A stretch of 8,324 nucleotides of DNA from Eubacteriaceae bacterium UBA7485 (GCA_002478485.1 DLOL01000071.1:710-9033), one strand, 5' to 3'. Positions 1-6,033 are shown, counted from the first letter of the stretch. A program made the numbers and translations. Notes: generated by a model from the sequence alone, not told the origin.

Positions 1-22
1 TGAGGTCGTCACAAGTGATGAA
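1..22. repeat. Left-edge inverted copy of 292-313 (likely fold-back artefact)
   Basis: Bases 1-22 are the exact reverse complement of bases 292-313. The match breaks at base 23 versus 291, so it is exactly 22 bp as far as the window shows. It begins at the first base of the window and has a mirror counterpart at the right edge. I infer a chimeric read or assembly end rather than a genomic hairpin. Confidence 0.75.
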
Positions 23-870
23 TGTGTATCTTTATCTGCGAAGTTTTCGTTAATAGCGTCCGGACCCAGAAGCAAGTTTCCATGGTAAGTCGGTGTAACT
101 AAGATCCCTTTTCCCATTTTTGTCGGCATCTGGAAAAGAACGTTATTCACGAGTTCTCCTGATCCTCTAACCATCAGAAGATATTCTCCGGAACGTGGCG
201 TGATCGTAAAGCTCGCATCTCCTGCTAATGCTGAAATTTTATCCGAATTAACACCTGCGCAATTAATTACGTATTTAGCAGGGAAAACTCTTTCATCACT
301 TGTGACGACCTCAAACCCGTCTTCAGTCTTATTGATTGCTTCAACAGGGCTTTCAAGGAAGAGTTCCACACCGTTATGAATGGCGTTTTCCATCATAGCA
401 ATCGCCATTTCGTACGGAGAGGTTACTCCTGCGCCTTTACAGTAAAGGGCATATTTCACATCAGGATTGATGTTTGGCTCCATTTCAAGAATCTGATCGT
501 GTTCAATGATTTCAAGATCATCGAGACCATTTAATTTTCCGTTCTCTAAAAGGTTTTCAAGTTCCTTTTTTTGGTCTTCGGTGTAAGCGAGGACCAAAGA
601 TCCGATCGGATCAAATCCGAAGTTGAGCTCTTCATTGAGCTTTTCATACTGCTTTCTACCTTTGTAGCAAAGACGCCCTTTGAGCTTGGAGTGAGATTCG
701 GCATAGCCCCCGTGCACGATAGCTGAATTGGCTTTGGTGGCTCCCATTCCGATATCTACTTGTTCTTCAAGAACAGCTGTCTTGACTTTGTATTTGCTCA
801 GTTCGCGAGCAATGCTCGTCCCGACGATTCCGGCGCCAATGATCACAACGTCAAAATTCTGATTCTCCAT
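1..870 (-). CDS. NAD(P)/FAD-dependent oxidoreductase, GlpA/LhgO-like (3' truncated)
   Basis: The gene starts at the ATG complementary to 868-870 and runs off the left edge; about 290 codons are visible, without a stop. The N-terminus has a Rossmann dinucleotide-binding fold: a beta strand (DVVIIGAGIVG, residues 7-17, GxGxxG at 12-17) followed by an acidic residue after the second strand (VLEE, about 35). TKANSAIVHGGY (about 45-56) matches the flavin-contacting segment of the DAO/glycerol-3-phosphate dehydrogenase/L-2-hydroxyglutarate oxidase superfamily, and a second FAD segment (YVINCAG, about 213-219) is present. The expected role is cytoplasmic oxidation of a hydroxy acid or glycerol phosphate; the substrate cannot be told. 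A ribosome binding site (AGGAAAGGA) lies about 7 nt upstream of the start. A C-terminal [2Fe-2S] BFD-like domain, common in Bacillota homologues, would lie outside the window. The codons within bases 1-22 are probably chimeric. The family call is confident, the substrate unknown. Confidence 0.85.
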   Translation of the reverse strand, partial: MENQNFDVVIIGAGIVGTSIARELSKYKVKTAVLEEQVDIGMGATKANSAIVHGGYAESHSKLKGRLCYKGRKQYEKLNEELNFGFDPIGSLVLAYTEDQKKELENLLENGKLNGLDDLEIIEHDQILEMEPNINPDVKYALYCKGAGVTSPYEMAIAMMENAIHNGVELFLESPVEAINKTEDGFEVVTSDERVFPAKYVINCAGVNSDKISALAGDASFTITPRSGEYLLMVRGSGELVNNVLFQMPTKMGKGILVTPTYHGNLLLGPDAINENFADKDTHSSLVTTS

Positions 871-1065
871 AACTTGTCCTTTCCTGTGTTCCTACATCCG
901 GCTGAAGAGAGAAACAGCCTTATATTCTTTCTAGATTATCCAATGACTTGGGGTAAGAATCAGGAGAACAAATAATAAATTAAAACAATTACATCTGGAT
1001 AAAAATTTATAGGACTCTTTTTAAAAAATTATCCTGTAGATGAAGGAAACAGGGAAGGAGGGGAA

Positions 1066-1743
1066 ATGGCAGCAGTCAGACCTGTTTATCAAATTGTCAC
1101 GGATCCGAATGATCCGAATTTTTATCATGCGGTTGATATAGAATTTCGCTGGTTTCCAGGGCTTTCCACGATTCAGCGCCGAAGATCCATTGTGAGCCTT
1201 CAACGAGCTTACATGGAAGAATATCCAGAATCAAATGTTATTGAGGTCACGACCAAATCTTTGAACCATATTGGAGAACAGTTCAGTCCGTTTTATTTAA
1301 CAGTAAAACTTCCCGATGGACAGTGGAAGCCAGTTGAAACTGTGTATCATGCCTGTAAAGTATATGAAAAAGGTGGACCATTTTTAGATATTCTGGAAAA
1401 AGAGCCTGGACATGCGAGAAAGGATGAAAGACGCTATAAGAATGGAGAATTAATCGGATTTCAATTTGGGAATAAGACTTTTCCGGCTGATCCTCCGACA
1501 TATTTCTTCACCTGGCTCTATATTACAGCTCTTACCGAGCACCCGGATCAAGCGAAGATTCTTCTTGATTATGATGCGTTTACAGATATTCTCTTTAATC
1601 CGAAAAAAGGAAAAGTAAATCAAGCGATGGCCTGCGCCATCTATGTTTCGCTTGTCAAACGCGGATTATTGGAGGATGCAATGAGCTCTCCTGAATCTTA
1701 CCGGAAGATTGTTTTTCCCAACAGTTTATTAATAGAAAAGTAG
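1066..1743 (+). CDS. DarT1-associated NADAR antitoxin family protein (DarG1-like), orphan
   Basis: 225 residues; the start is fixed by a strong ribosome binding site (GGAAGGAGGGGAA) directly before the ATG. I recognise the architecture of the NADAR-type antitoxin partners of DarT1: an N-terminal segment ending in DIEFRWFPGLS (24-34), a NADAR core with the SPF motif (74-76), VETVYHACKVYEKGGPF (90-106, with the Glu and Lys of the YbiA-like active-site signature) and RKDERR (118-123), and a C-terminal block DYDAFTDILFNPKKGKVNQA (168-187) typical of this subfamily. In DarTG1 systems the toxin ADP-ribosylates guanine in DNA and the NADAR partner removes the modification. No DarT gene is present: the upstream neighbour is divergent and the downstream one convergent, so this is a single-gene unit. 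Its present role (orphan antitoxin, anti-toxin defence, or another ADP-ribose/riboflavin N-glycosidase activity) is inference. No clear promoter is seen in 871-1065. Confidence 0.82.
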   Translation: MAAVRPVYQIVTDPNDPNFYHAVDIEFRWFPGLSTIQRRRSIVSLQRAYMEEYPESNVIEVTTKSLNHIGEQFSPFYLTVKLPDGQWKPVETVYHACKVYEKGGPFLDILEKEPGHARKDERRYKNGELIGFQFGNKTFPADPPTYFFTWLYITALTEHPDQAKILLDYDAFTDILFNPKKGKVNQAMACAIYVSLVKRGLLEDAMSSPESYRKIVFPNSLLIEK

Positions 1744-1744
1744 A

Positions 1745-1771
1745 AGCCGCTCATGAAAGCGGCTCTTTTTT
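1745..1771 (+). terminator. Rho-independent terminator after the NADAR gene, overlapping the mutY 3' end
   Basis: A 7-bp stem AGCCGCT (1745-1751) / AGCGGCT (1758-1764) with a 6-nt loop is followed by TCTTTTTT (1764-1771). It starts 2 nt after the NADAR stop codon. On the minus strand the same hairpin carries the last codons and stop of mutY and is followed only by a poor T-rich stretch, so it should work mainly for the plus-strand gene. Confidence 0.85.
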
Positions 1772-2815
1772 CAGAGCAGAGTCTAAATCTATGATTTTCT
1801 TAAAGGCGGTTGGGATAGAGAGCTTCTCCAATTCTGAGATTTTCACGGCACTGATTTTCAAATCCTTAAAATAGGCCGTATACGGAGTTAGATTTGCAGT
1901 ATGAATTTTTCTAACTTCGCTCTCCCAGATGATATGCGAAAATACATGCTGACTCTTTCCTAACAAACACGAAGAGTCCCCTGAAATGGCTTCTAAGGGC
2001 GTTTTCTTTTCTGTGATTGGAAAACCATTCATCGAAGATAGAAGTCCCGTTTCAGGGCGTTTTTCAAGCAGAATCGACTCACCATCCGTGATAATCCAGA
2101 CGATTTGCTCAACTTTCTTTGGCTTTTTCTTTTTTCCTTTAACCGGTATGGAATCAGTAAGCCCTTTCTGATGTGCAAGGCACCAATTCTTTACAGGGCA
2201 GATCATGCATTTTGGATTTTTCGGCAGGCAAATTAAGGCCCCAAGCTCCATTAGGCTTTCTGTATAGTCCCCGCGTGATTCCGGTATAGTCTCTTCGATT
2301 TCCTTTTTCAGAAGAGTTCGTGTCGACATCTTTGAGATGTCTAGCTCAGAAGCATAGACCCTCGACATGACTCGGAGCACATTACCGTCTACCGCGGCGT
2401 AAGGCTGGTTGTACGCAATACTCATGACAGCGCCTGCTGTGTAGGCTCCTATTCCTGGAAGCGCAATCAGCTCCTCATATGTGGATGGAAAGTGATCCAA
2501 ACTTTGAATGATCTTTGCGGCTTTGTGAAGGTTTCTGGCTCTTGAATAATATCCCAGCCCCTCCCAGGCTTTCACTACGGATTCTTCCGGTGCTGAAGCT
2601 AAAGTTTCAACGTCCGGAAAACGTGTAATAAAACGGTCAAAATAAGGCAGAAGGGTCTCAATTCTTGTTTGCTGCGCCATAATTTCGCTGACGAGAATTT
2701 TATAAGCATCCTTTTCCTCTCTGAATGAAAGGGATCTTTTATTTGCTGAGAACCAGTCGAGAAGGGCTCTATTGACGTATTCCGACTTTTTTTCGTTGAT
2801 AAATTCCATACTCAT
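1751..2815 (-). CDS. mutY: A/G-specific adenine DNA glycosylase MutY
   Basis: 354 residues, a normal length. MutY removes adenine mispaired with 8-oxoguanine, starting base excision repair. All hallmarks are visible: VSEIMAQQT (42-50) with catalytic Glu44; the helix-hairpin-helix LPGIGAYTAGA (119-129); AVDGNVLRV (141-149) with catalytic Asp143; and a [4Fe-4S] loop C-x6-C-x2-C-x5-C (Cys196, 203, 206, 212). A lysine-rich linker (about 226-234) leads into the C-terminal NUDIX-like 8-oxoG recognition domain (about 235-345), with LLEKRPETGLLSSMNGFP (249-266) and the FSH motif (292-294) that reads 8-oxoG. The ATG at 2815 is the first possible start, since an in-frame TAA lies four codons upstream, and it lacks a Shine-Dalgarno sequence. 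The gene is convergent with the NADAR gene and divergent from ilvE. Its stop codon lies within the shared terminator hairpin. Confidence 0.97.
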   Translation of the reverse strand: MSMEFINEKKSEYVNRALLDWFSANKRSLSFREEKDAYKILVSEIMAQQTRIETLLPYFDRFITRFPDVETLASAPEESVVKAWEGLGYYSRARNLHKAAKIIQSLDHFPSTYEELIALPGIGAYTAGAVMSIAYNQPYAAVDGNVLRVMSRVYASELDISKMSTRTLLKKEIEETIPESRGDYTESLMELGALICLPKNPKCMICPVKNWCLAHQKGLTDSIPVKGKKKKPKKVEQIVWIITDGESILLEKRPETGLLSSMNGFPITEKKTPLEAISGDSSCLLGKSQHVFSHIIWESEVRKIHTANLTPYTAYFKDLKISAVKISELEKLSIPTAFKKIIDLDSALKKEPLS

Positions 2816-2823
2816 GAATTCTA

Positions 2824-2829
2824 ATTATA
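2824..2829 (-). promoter_or_regulatory. Candidate -10 box of mutY, implying a near-leaderless transcript
   Basis: TATAAT on the minus strand ends 8 nt before the mutY ATG, and no Shine-Dalgarno sequence lies between. If used, transcription would begin within about 3 nt of the start codon. No convincing -35 hexamer is found at 16-18 nt spacing, so this is tentative. An overlapping TATAGT (2829-2834) is an alternative and would still leave a leader below 10 nt. Confidence 0.4.
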
Positions 2830-2903
2830 CTATATGGAAGCTTGCACGCATGTGCGCCAAAAGTGTCTGAAAAGGTTTGTAGATATTAAATCGCTTTTTA
2901 GAA

Positions 2904-2932
2904 TTAACAATAAGTTGGATAATGTATACAAT
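2904..2932 (+). promoter_or_regulatory. Sigma-A-type promoter of ilvE
   Basis: TTAACA (2904-2909), a 17-nt spacer and TACAAT (2927-2932) each match the sigma-A consensus at 5 of 6 positions. The predicted transcript start is near 2939, giving a leader of about 40 nt, too short for a T-box or peptide attenuator. No obvious operator is seen. Confidence 0.75.
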
Positions 2933-2977
2933 AGAGACAGTTATTTGAAATCATAACCTAATTACAAGGAGTAGAGA

Positions 2978-4045
2978 ATGGAAATCTCATTTACACAAAG
3001 AGAGCCGCTCAAGGAAAAACCGGACCAGAACTCCCTGGTTTTCGGCCATGAGTTTACCGATCATATGTTCGTTATGGACTATAATGAAGAAAATGGTTGG
3101 CATGACGCAAGAATCGTGCCCTATGGTCCGATCGAACTTTCACCAGCTGCCATGGTTCTTCATTACGCGCAAGAAGTTTTTGAAGGTTTAAAGGCGTACA
3201 GAAAACCTGATGGTTCTGTTCAGTTCTTCCGTCCGTCCGAAAACTTTGCCCGTCTGAATCGTTCAAATGAAAGGATGTGTATTCCGCCAATTGATCCGGA
3301 TGATGCGATGCAGGCGCTTAACGAACTGGTCAAGGTTGATAAGGACTGGGTTCCAGATGCGCCGGGCACCAGCCTTTACGTCCGTCCTTTTGTGATCGCA
3401 ACGGACCCATTCATCGGGGTACGTCCATCCCATACCTATCAGTTTTACATTATCCTAAGTCCGGTTGGATCTTATTATCCGAGAGGACTTGAACCTGCTA
3501 GAATGCACATCGAAAACCGCTACGCTAGAACGGTGAGAGGCGGTACAGGAGAAGTAAAATGCGGGGGAAACTACGCAGCAAGCTTGGCTTCTCAAGTGAA
3601 GGCGCATGAAAACGGCTTTGAGCAAACACTTTGGCTGGATGGAAATGAAAATAAGTACATCGAAGAAGTCGGCACCTCGAATTTCTTCTTTAAGGCTGAC
3701 GGTAAATTCTACACTCCAGCCCTGGTTGGAACCATTCTTCCGGGGATTACAAGAAAATCTGTCATTGAACTTCTAAAGCACTGGGGGGAAGAGGTCATTG
3801 AAAAACGCATCACGATTGATGAATTTGTCGACCTCTACCATCAGGGAAAAATTGAAGAAGTCTTCGGAACAGGAACAGCTGCCGTCATCTCTCCGATCGG
3901 AGAACTTGAATACGCAGGAGAAAAGATGGTCTTCAATAATGGTGAAATAGGACCTTACAGTCAAAAACTGTATGATTCGCTCTTTGGTATGCAGTCCGGT
4001 CATCTGCCCGATGAAATGGGCTGGATGGTTCCGCTTGACGAGTAA
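2978..4045 (+). CDS. ilvE: Branched-chain amino acid aminotransferase (BCAT, long form)
   Basis: 355 residues, matching the 340-365 aa bacterial/eukaryotic BCAT form (PLP fold type IV). It interconverts leucine, isoleucine and valine with their 2-oxo acids, using 2-oxoglutarate/glutamate, in the cytoplasm. Diagnostic segments are ALHYAQEVFEGLKAY-like residues at 61-74, YVRPFVIATD (134-143), the PLP-lysine motif GEVKCGGNYA (191-200, Lys194), YIEEVGTSNFFF (227-238), and the phosphate-binding GTGTAAVISPIG (297-308). The start is supported by AAGGAG six nt upstream of the ATG. It stands alone between its own promoter and terminator, with no ilv or leu genes adjacent, so it is probably the general BCAT and not part of a biosynthetic operon. 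Nothing looks truncated or altered. Confidence 0.96.
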   Translation: MEISFTQREPLKEKPDQNSLVFGHEFTDHMFVMDYNEENGWHDARIVPYGPIELSPAAMVLHYAQEVFEGLKAYRKPDGSVQFFRPSENFARLNRSNERMCIPPIDPDDAMQALNELVKVDKDWVPDAPGTSLYVRPFVIATDPFIGVRPSHTYQFYIILSPVGSYYPRGLEPARMHIENRYARTVRGGTGEVKCGGNYAASLASQVKAHENGFEQTLWLDGNENKYIEEVGTSNFFFKADGKFYTPALVGTILPGITRKSVIELLKHWGEEVIEKRITIDEFVDLYHQGKIEEVFGTGTAAVISPIGELEYAGEKMVFNNGEIGPYSQKLYDSLFGMQSGHLPDEMGWMVPLDE

Positions 4046-4047
4046 GT

Positions 4048-4073
4048 AAAAGCGCCTGAACGGGCGCTTTTTT
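4048..4073 (+). terminator. Rho-independent terminator of ilvE
   Basis: AAAAGCGCC... pairs with GGCGCTTTT: a GC-rich 6-bp core (4051-4056 / 4063-4068) extended by three A-T pairs, a 6-nt loop, and a T6 run (4068-4073). It begins 3 nt after the ilvE stop codon. Confidence 0.92.
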
Positions 4074-4309
4074 CATGATTAAAGATCGAATCGTAAAACA
4101 ACGTTAAATATATTATTCAATCCTAAAAATAAAGATTTTCAATAAAAATTGATTGATTTTGGTCATGGGACAAAATTAAATCATGAGATTGAAGGCAATT
4201 ATATTTATTCATAATATCTTTAGTAAATTTTTACTAAAGATCAGCGGGAGATGAAGGTTTGTTTGCTTAAAAAATAAGATGAGAAATTAAGACACAACAC
4301 AATGTCAAA
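4074..4309. other. Gene-free AT-rich intergenic region
   Basis: This stretch between the ilvE terminator and the tRNA terminator contains no ORF with both a ribosome binding site and recognisable similarity, and no RNA gene that I recognise. Its one clear structure is the palindrome at 4216-4241. A 23-codon ORF at 4183-4254 spans the palindrome but lacks a ribosome binding site. Confidence 0.6.
4216..4241. repeat. Perfect 12-bp-arm palindrome of unknown role
   Basis: ATCTTTAGTAAA (4216-4227) and TTTACTAAAGAT (4230-4241) are exact reverse complements separated by TT. The arms have only two G or C bases each and no T-run follows, so it is a poor intrinsic terminator. It could be a repressor operator or a remnant of a mobile element end. 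No gene start lies close by. Confidence 0.8.
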
Positions 4310-4340
4310 AAATAAAAAAAAGTCCCTAACATTAGGGACT
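4310..4340 (-). terminator. Rho-independent terminator of the tRNA-Ser operon
   Basis: On the minus strand the stem AGTCCCTA / TAGGGACT (4340-4333 with 4328-4321, loop of 4 nt) is followed by a T-rich run (complement of 4310-4320). It lies 14 nt past the CCA end of the last tRNA. Confidence 0.9.
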
Positions 4341-4354
4341 GCATCTTTCTATAA

Positions 4355-4446
4355 TGGCGGAGAAGGTGGGATTTGAACCCACGCACCGATTTCTCGGCCT
4401 ATACCCTTAGCAGGGGCACCTCTTACAGCCACTTGAGTACTTCTCC
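4355..4446 (-). tRNA. tRNA-Ser (anticodon GCU)
   Basis: 92 nt including encoded CCA (complement of 4355-4357) and discriminator G. The acceptor stem GGAGAAG / CTTCTCC is fully paired. The T arm GTGGG-TTCAAAT-CCCAC is intact. The anticodon loop CTGCTAA (complement of 4407-4413) gives GCU (4409-4411), reading AGC/AGU codons. The long variable arm (GGCCGAGAAATCGGT region) is the class II hallmark of tRNA-Ser. It is the second gene of a two-tRNA operon. Confidence 0.96.
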
Positions 4447-4454
4447 ATAAAAAA

Positions 4455-4543
4455 TGGCCGAGAGAGTGGGATTCGAACCCACGTGGGTTTGCACCCAAAC
4501 GGTTTTCAAGACCGCCTCGTTATGACCACTTCGATATCTCTCG
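4455..4543 (-). tRNA. tRNA-Ser (anticodon UGA)
   Basis: 89 nt with encoded CCA and discriminator G. The acceptor stem is CGAGAGA / TCTCTCG, so the first pair is C1-G72 rather than G1-C72. The anticodon loop CTTGAAA gives UGA (complement of 4506-4508), reading UCA and other UCN codons. A long variable arm (TGGGTGCAAACCCA) and T arm GTGGG-TTCGAAT-CCCAC are present. It is the first gene of the operon, 8 nt ahead of tRNA-Ser(GCU). Confidence 0.96.
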
Positions 4544-4555
4544 ACAACAATAGCT

Positions 4556-4585
4556 ATTATACGGGAATAAGGGGCTTGATGTCAA
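4556..4585 (-). promoter_or_regulatory. Consensus promoter of the tRNA-Ser operon
   Basis: On the minus strand TTGACA (complement of 4580-4585), an 18-nt spacer and TATAAT (complement of 4556-4561) match both hexamers perfectly. The transcript would start near 4549, about 6 nt before tRNA-Ser(UGA). A strong promoter with a minimal leader is typical for stable RNA operons. Confidence 0.9.
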
Positions 4586-4611
4586 CTAACAGACGGAAAA
4601 TTCTTATACGT

Positions 4612-4644
4612 TTAAAAAGCAAGAGGTTCAGGCCCCTCTTGCTT
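4612..4644 (-). terminator. Rho-independent terminator of the heavy-metal-associated gene
   Basis: A 10-bp stem AAGCAAGAGG / CCTCTTGCTT (4644-4635 with 4626-4617) with an 8-nt loop is followed by a short T run on the minus strand. The stop codon of the upstream gene (4628-4630) lies inside the loop. It separates that gene from the tRNA promoter about 30 bp further on. Confidence 0.8.
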
Positions 4645-5002
4645 CTAAAACTTCGCCTGCTGTATAGCCTAGTTTGAATACTTCTGCCTTTACAGCTCCT
4701 GTATCAATCGGTGTTTTAGCTCTCAGCGTTAACGTGCCGGAAGCAAGATCGACTTTTGAGATGCGGCTTTCATCTGCGTTAAAGCCGTTTTCAATTTTAG
4801 CCGCGCAGTTTTTGCAGTGCATTCCCTTAACCTTCATTTTTAAGAGGTAAGGGTAGTTGTCGAGATCAACGTTTTTACGCTTGATCCGTTTTACTTTCTC
4901 CTCTCCCGTACCGCAGCAACCGCTTTGAAGCTTTTTCTTGTAGGTGAAAGCGGTGTAGACGATAATGAGAGCAAGGATCAGAATAATTATGATGTTTGCC
5001 AT
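4628..5002 (-). CDS. Membrane-anchored heavy-metal-associated (HMA) domain protein with CCG motif
   Basis: 124 residues. Residues 2-20 are a hydrophobic N-terminal membrane segment followed by basic residues (KKK, 22-24), suggesting a single anchor with a cytoplasmic C-terminus. Next comes SGCCGTGEEK (27-36, Cys29-Cys30), resembling the short FeoB-associated Cys-rich membrane proteins, and then an HMA ferredoxin-like domain (about 53-115) with the metal-binding motif GMHCKNC (60-66, Cys63 and Cys66) and the usual ending KLGYTAGEV. HMA domains bind and hand over soft metals such as Cu(I); the actual metal and partner are unknown, since no copper or iron transporter lies in the window. The start is fixed by GGAGG six nt upstream. 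It is a monocistronic unit with its own promoter and terminator. The domain call is firm; the FeoB-associated resemblance is from memory of the motif. Confidence 0.85.
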   Translation of the reverse strand: MANIIIILILALIIVYTAFTYKKKLQSGCCGTGEEKVKRIKRKNVDLDNYPYLLKMKVKGMHCKNCAAKIENGFNADESRISKVDLASGTLTLRAKTPIDTGAVKAEVFKLGYTAGEVLEARGA

Positions 5003-5019
5003 ACCATACCTCCAGCCTG

Positions 5020-5048
5020 ATTATATCATCATGAGTTAGGAAAGTCTA
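5020..5048 (-). promoter_or_regulatory. Promoter of the HMA-domain gene
   Basis: On the minus strand TAGACT (complement of 5043-5048), a 17-nt spacer and a perfect TATAAT (complement of 5020-5025). The predicted start is near 5013, right at the GGAGG ribosome binding site (5009-5013), so the leader is about 11 nt. Confidence 0.7.
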
Positions 5049-5090
5049 ATTTAAGGCAGGATAAAGGTGTGCGACAGAAAGGAAGGATCG

Positions 5091-5951
5091 ATGCAGTATA
5101 CGCTTGAAAATGACTTGTTAACGCTTTCCGTGGACGAGAACGGTGCGGAAATGGTCAGCCTGAAACGGGCTGATGGAGAGGAAATGATCTGGAGTGGCGA
5201 CCCTGCCTACTGGGGACGGCATGCGCCGGTCCTCTTTCCTCAAGTAGGGCGTCATTTTAAGGACCGATTTCGAGTTAATGGAAAAGAATACCGCTCCTCC
5301 CAACATGGTTTTGCACGGGATATGAAATTCGATCTGGTATCTCACGAAGACGATTCACTGACGTTCAGTCTTTGTTCGGACAGCAGCACACTGCAGGCAT
5401 ATCCGTTTCCGTTTGAACTTTTAATCACTTACACGTTAAAGGACGACTCGGTCTTCATCGACTGGGAAGTCAGAAACACGGGAGAAGAGGAGATGTATTT
5501 TGGGATCGGCGCCCATCCCGCCTTTCTTCTTCCAGGCGGAAAAGAAGGATATGCGATTCGACTGAAGCAAGAACCTCTAAGCTATAAGCGTCTTTCGAAT
5601 GGATGTGTTCTTAAAGAGTCCCATCCGCTCGCGCTTACCAAAGAAGGGCTTCTAATGCTGAACGATACGCTCTTTGAAAACGATGCGCTTGTGTTTGACG
5701 GGGGCCAGATAGAAGAGGCAGCGGTTCTTGATCCGGAAGGCAAGACGAGGGTTCTTGTCAAGTCGGAAGGATTTCCTTACTACGGTATCTGGTCAGTTCC
5801 CGGGGCTTCCTTTGTCTGTCTGGAACCCTGGGCAAGCCGAACGGACAACGTCGGTTTCACGGGAGAGCTGAAGGAAAAAGATAGTGTAATTACCTTGAAG
5901 GCGGGTAATAGTTTCAATAAGCAGTATCAGATCCAAGTCCCTCAAGACTAG
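5091..5951 (+). CDS. Aldose 1-epimerase family protein (LacX-like mutarotase)
   Basis: 286 residues from the ATG at 5091, chosen because AAAGGAAGGA sits just upstream; an in-frame GTG at 5067 would add eight residues but has a poorer site. The protein belongs to the galactose mutarotase-like beta-sandwich superfamily, LacX/YeaD-like branch. Key segments are WGRHAPVLFPQVGR (41-54), SSQHGFARD (69-77, His72), GIGAHPAFLLP (138-148, His142) and FVCLEPWASRTDN (241-253) with the probable general base Glu245. The expected role is interconversion of alpha and beta anomers of an aldose or sugar phosphate in the cytoplasm. The true sugar is unknown, and there are no sugar transport or catabolic genes beside it. 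It is divergent from the HMA-domain gene. No clear promoter is visible in the 88 bp between the two genes. Confidence 0.92.
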   Translation: MQYTLENDLLTLSVDENGAEMVSLKRADGEEMIWSGDPAYWGRHAPVLFPQVGRHFKDRFRVNGKEYRSSQHGFARDMKFDLVSHEDDSLTFSLCSDSSTLQAYPFPFELLITYTLKDDSVFIDWEVRNTGEEEMYFGIGAHPAFLLPGGKEGYAIRLKQEPLSYKRLSNGCVLKESHPLALTKEGLLMLNDTLFENDALVFDGGQIEEAAVLDPEGKTRVLVKSEGFPYYGIWSVPGASFVCLEPWASRTDNVGFTGELKEKDSVITLKAGNSFNKQYQIQVPQD

Positions 5952-6033
5952 GACGCCTCAACTGTCCTGCGAGGCATACTGTCCATTATTCAGCTAGAGT
6001 TTCAATACTGTTCCGGAAACTTGAATTCGCTTG

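Noticed and set aside
760..975. 71-codon plus-strand ORF across the start of the FAD oxidoreductase
   Set aside because: It overlaps the oxidoreductase N-terminus antisense, has no ribosome binding site, and the peptide resembles nothing I know.
871..1065. Promoters in the divergent gap between the oxidoreductase and NADAR genes
   Set aside because: A GATAAT on the minus strand and a TATAGG on the plus strand are present, but neither has a -35 better than 3 of 6, so I did not annotate them.
4183..4254. 23-codon ORF (hydrophobic, Lys-rich) across the palindrome
   Set aside because: It resembles a small membrane-active peptide but has no ribosome binding site and depends on the palindrome for part of its sequence; not supported as a gene.
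4483..4677. 64-codon plus-strand ORF
   Set aside because: It is antisense to tRNA-Ser(UGA), the tRNA promoter and a terminator; not a gene.
5067..5090. GTG start adding 8 residues to the epimerase
   Set aside because: The ATG at 5091 has a better-placed AAAGGAAGGA site and matches where the family usually begins.
5955..5975. GCCTC/GAGGC hairpin just after the epimerase gene
   Set aside because: The stem is only 5 bp with an 11-nt loop and no T-run; the terminator at 6049-6088 is far better.
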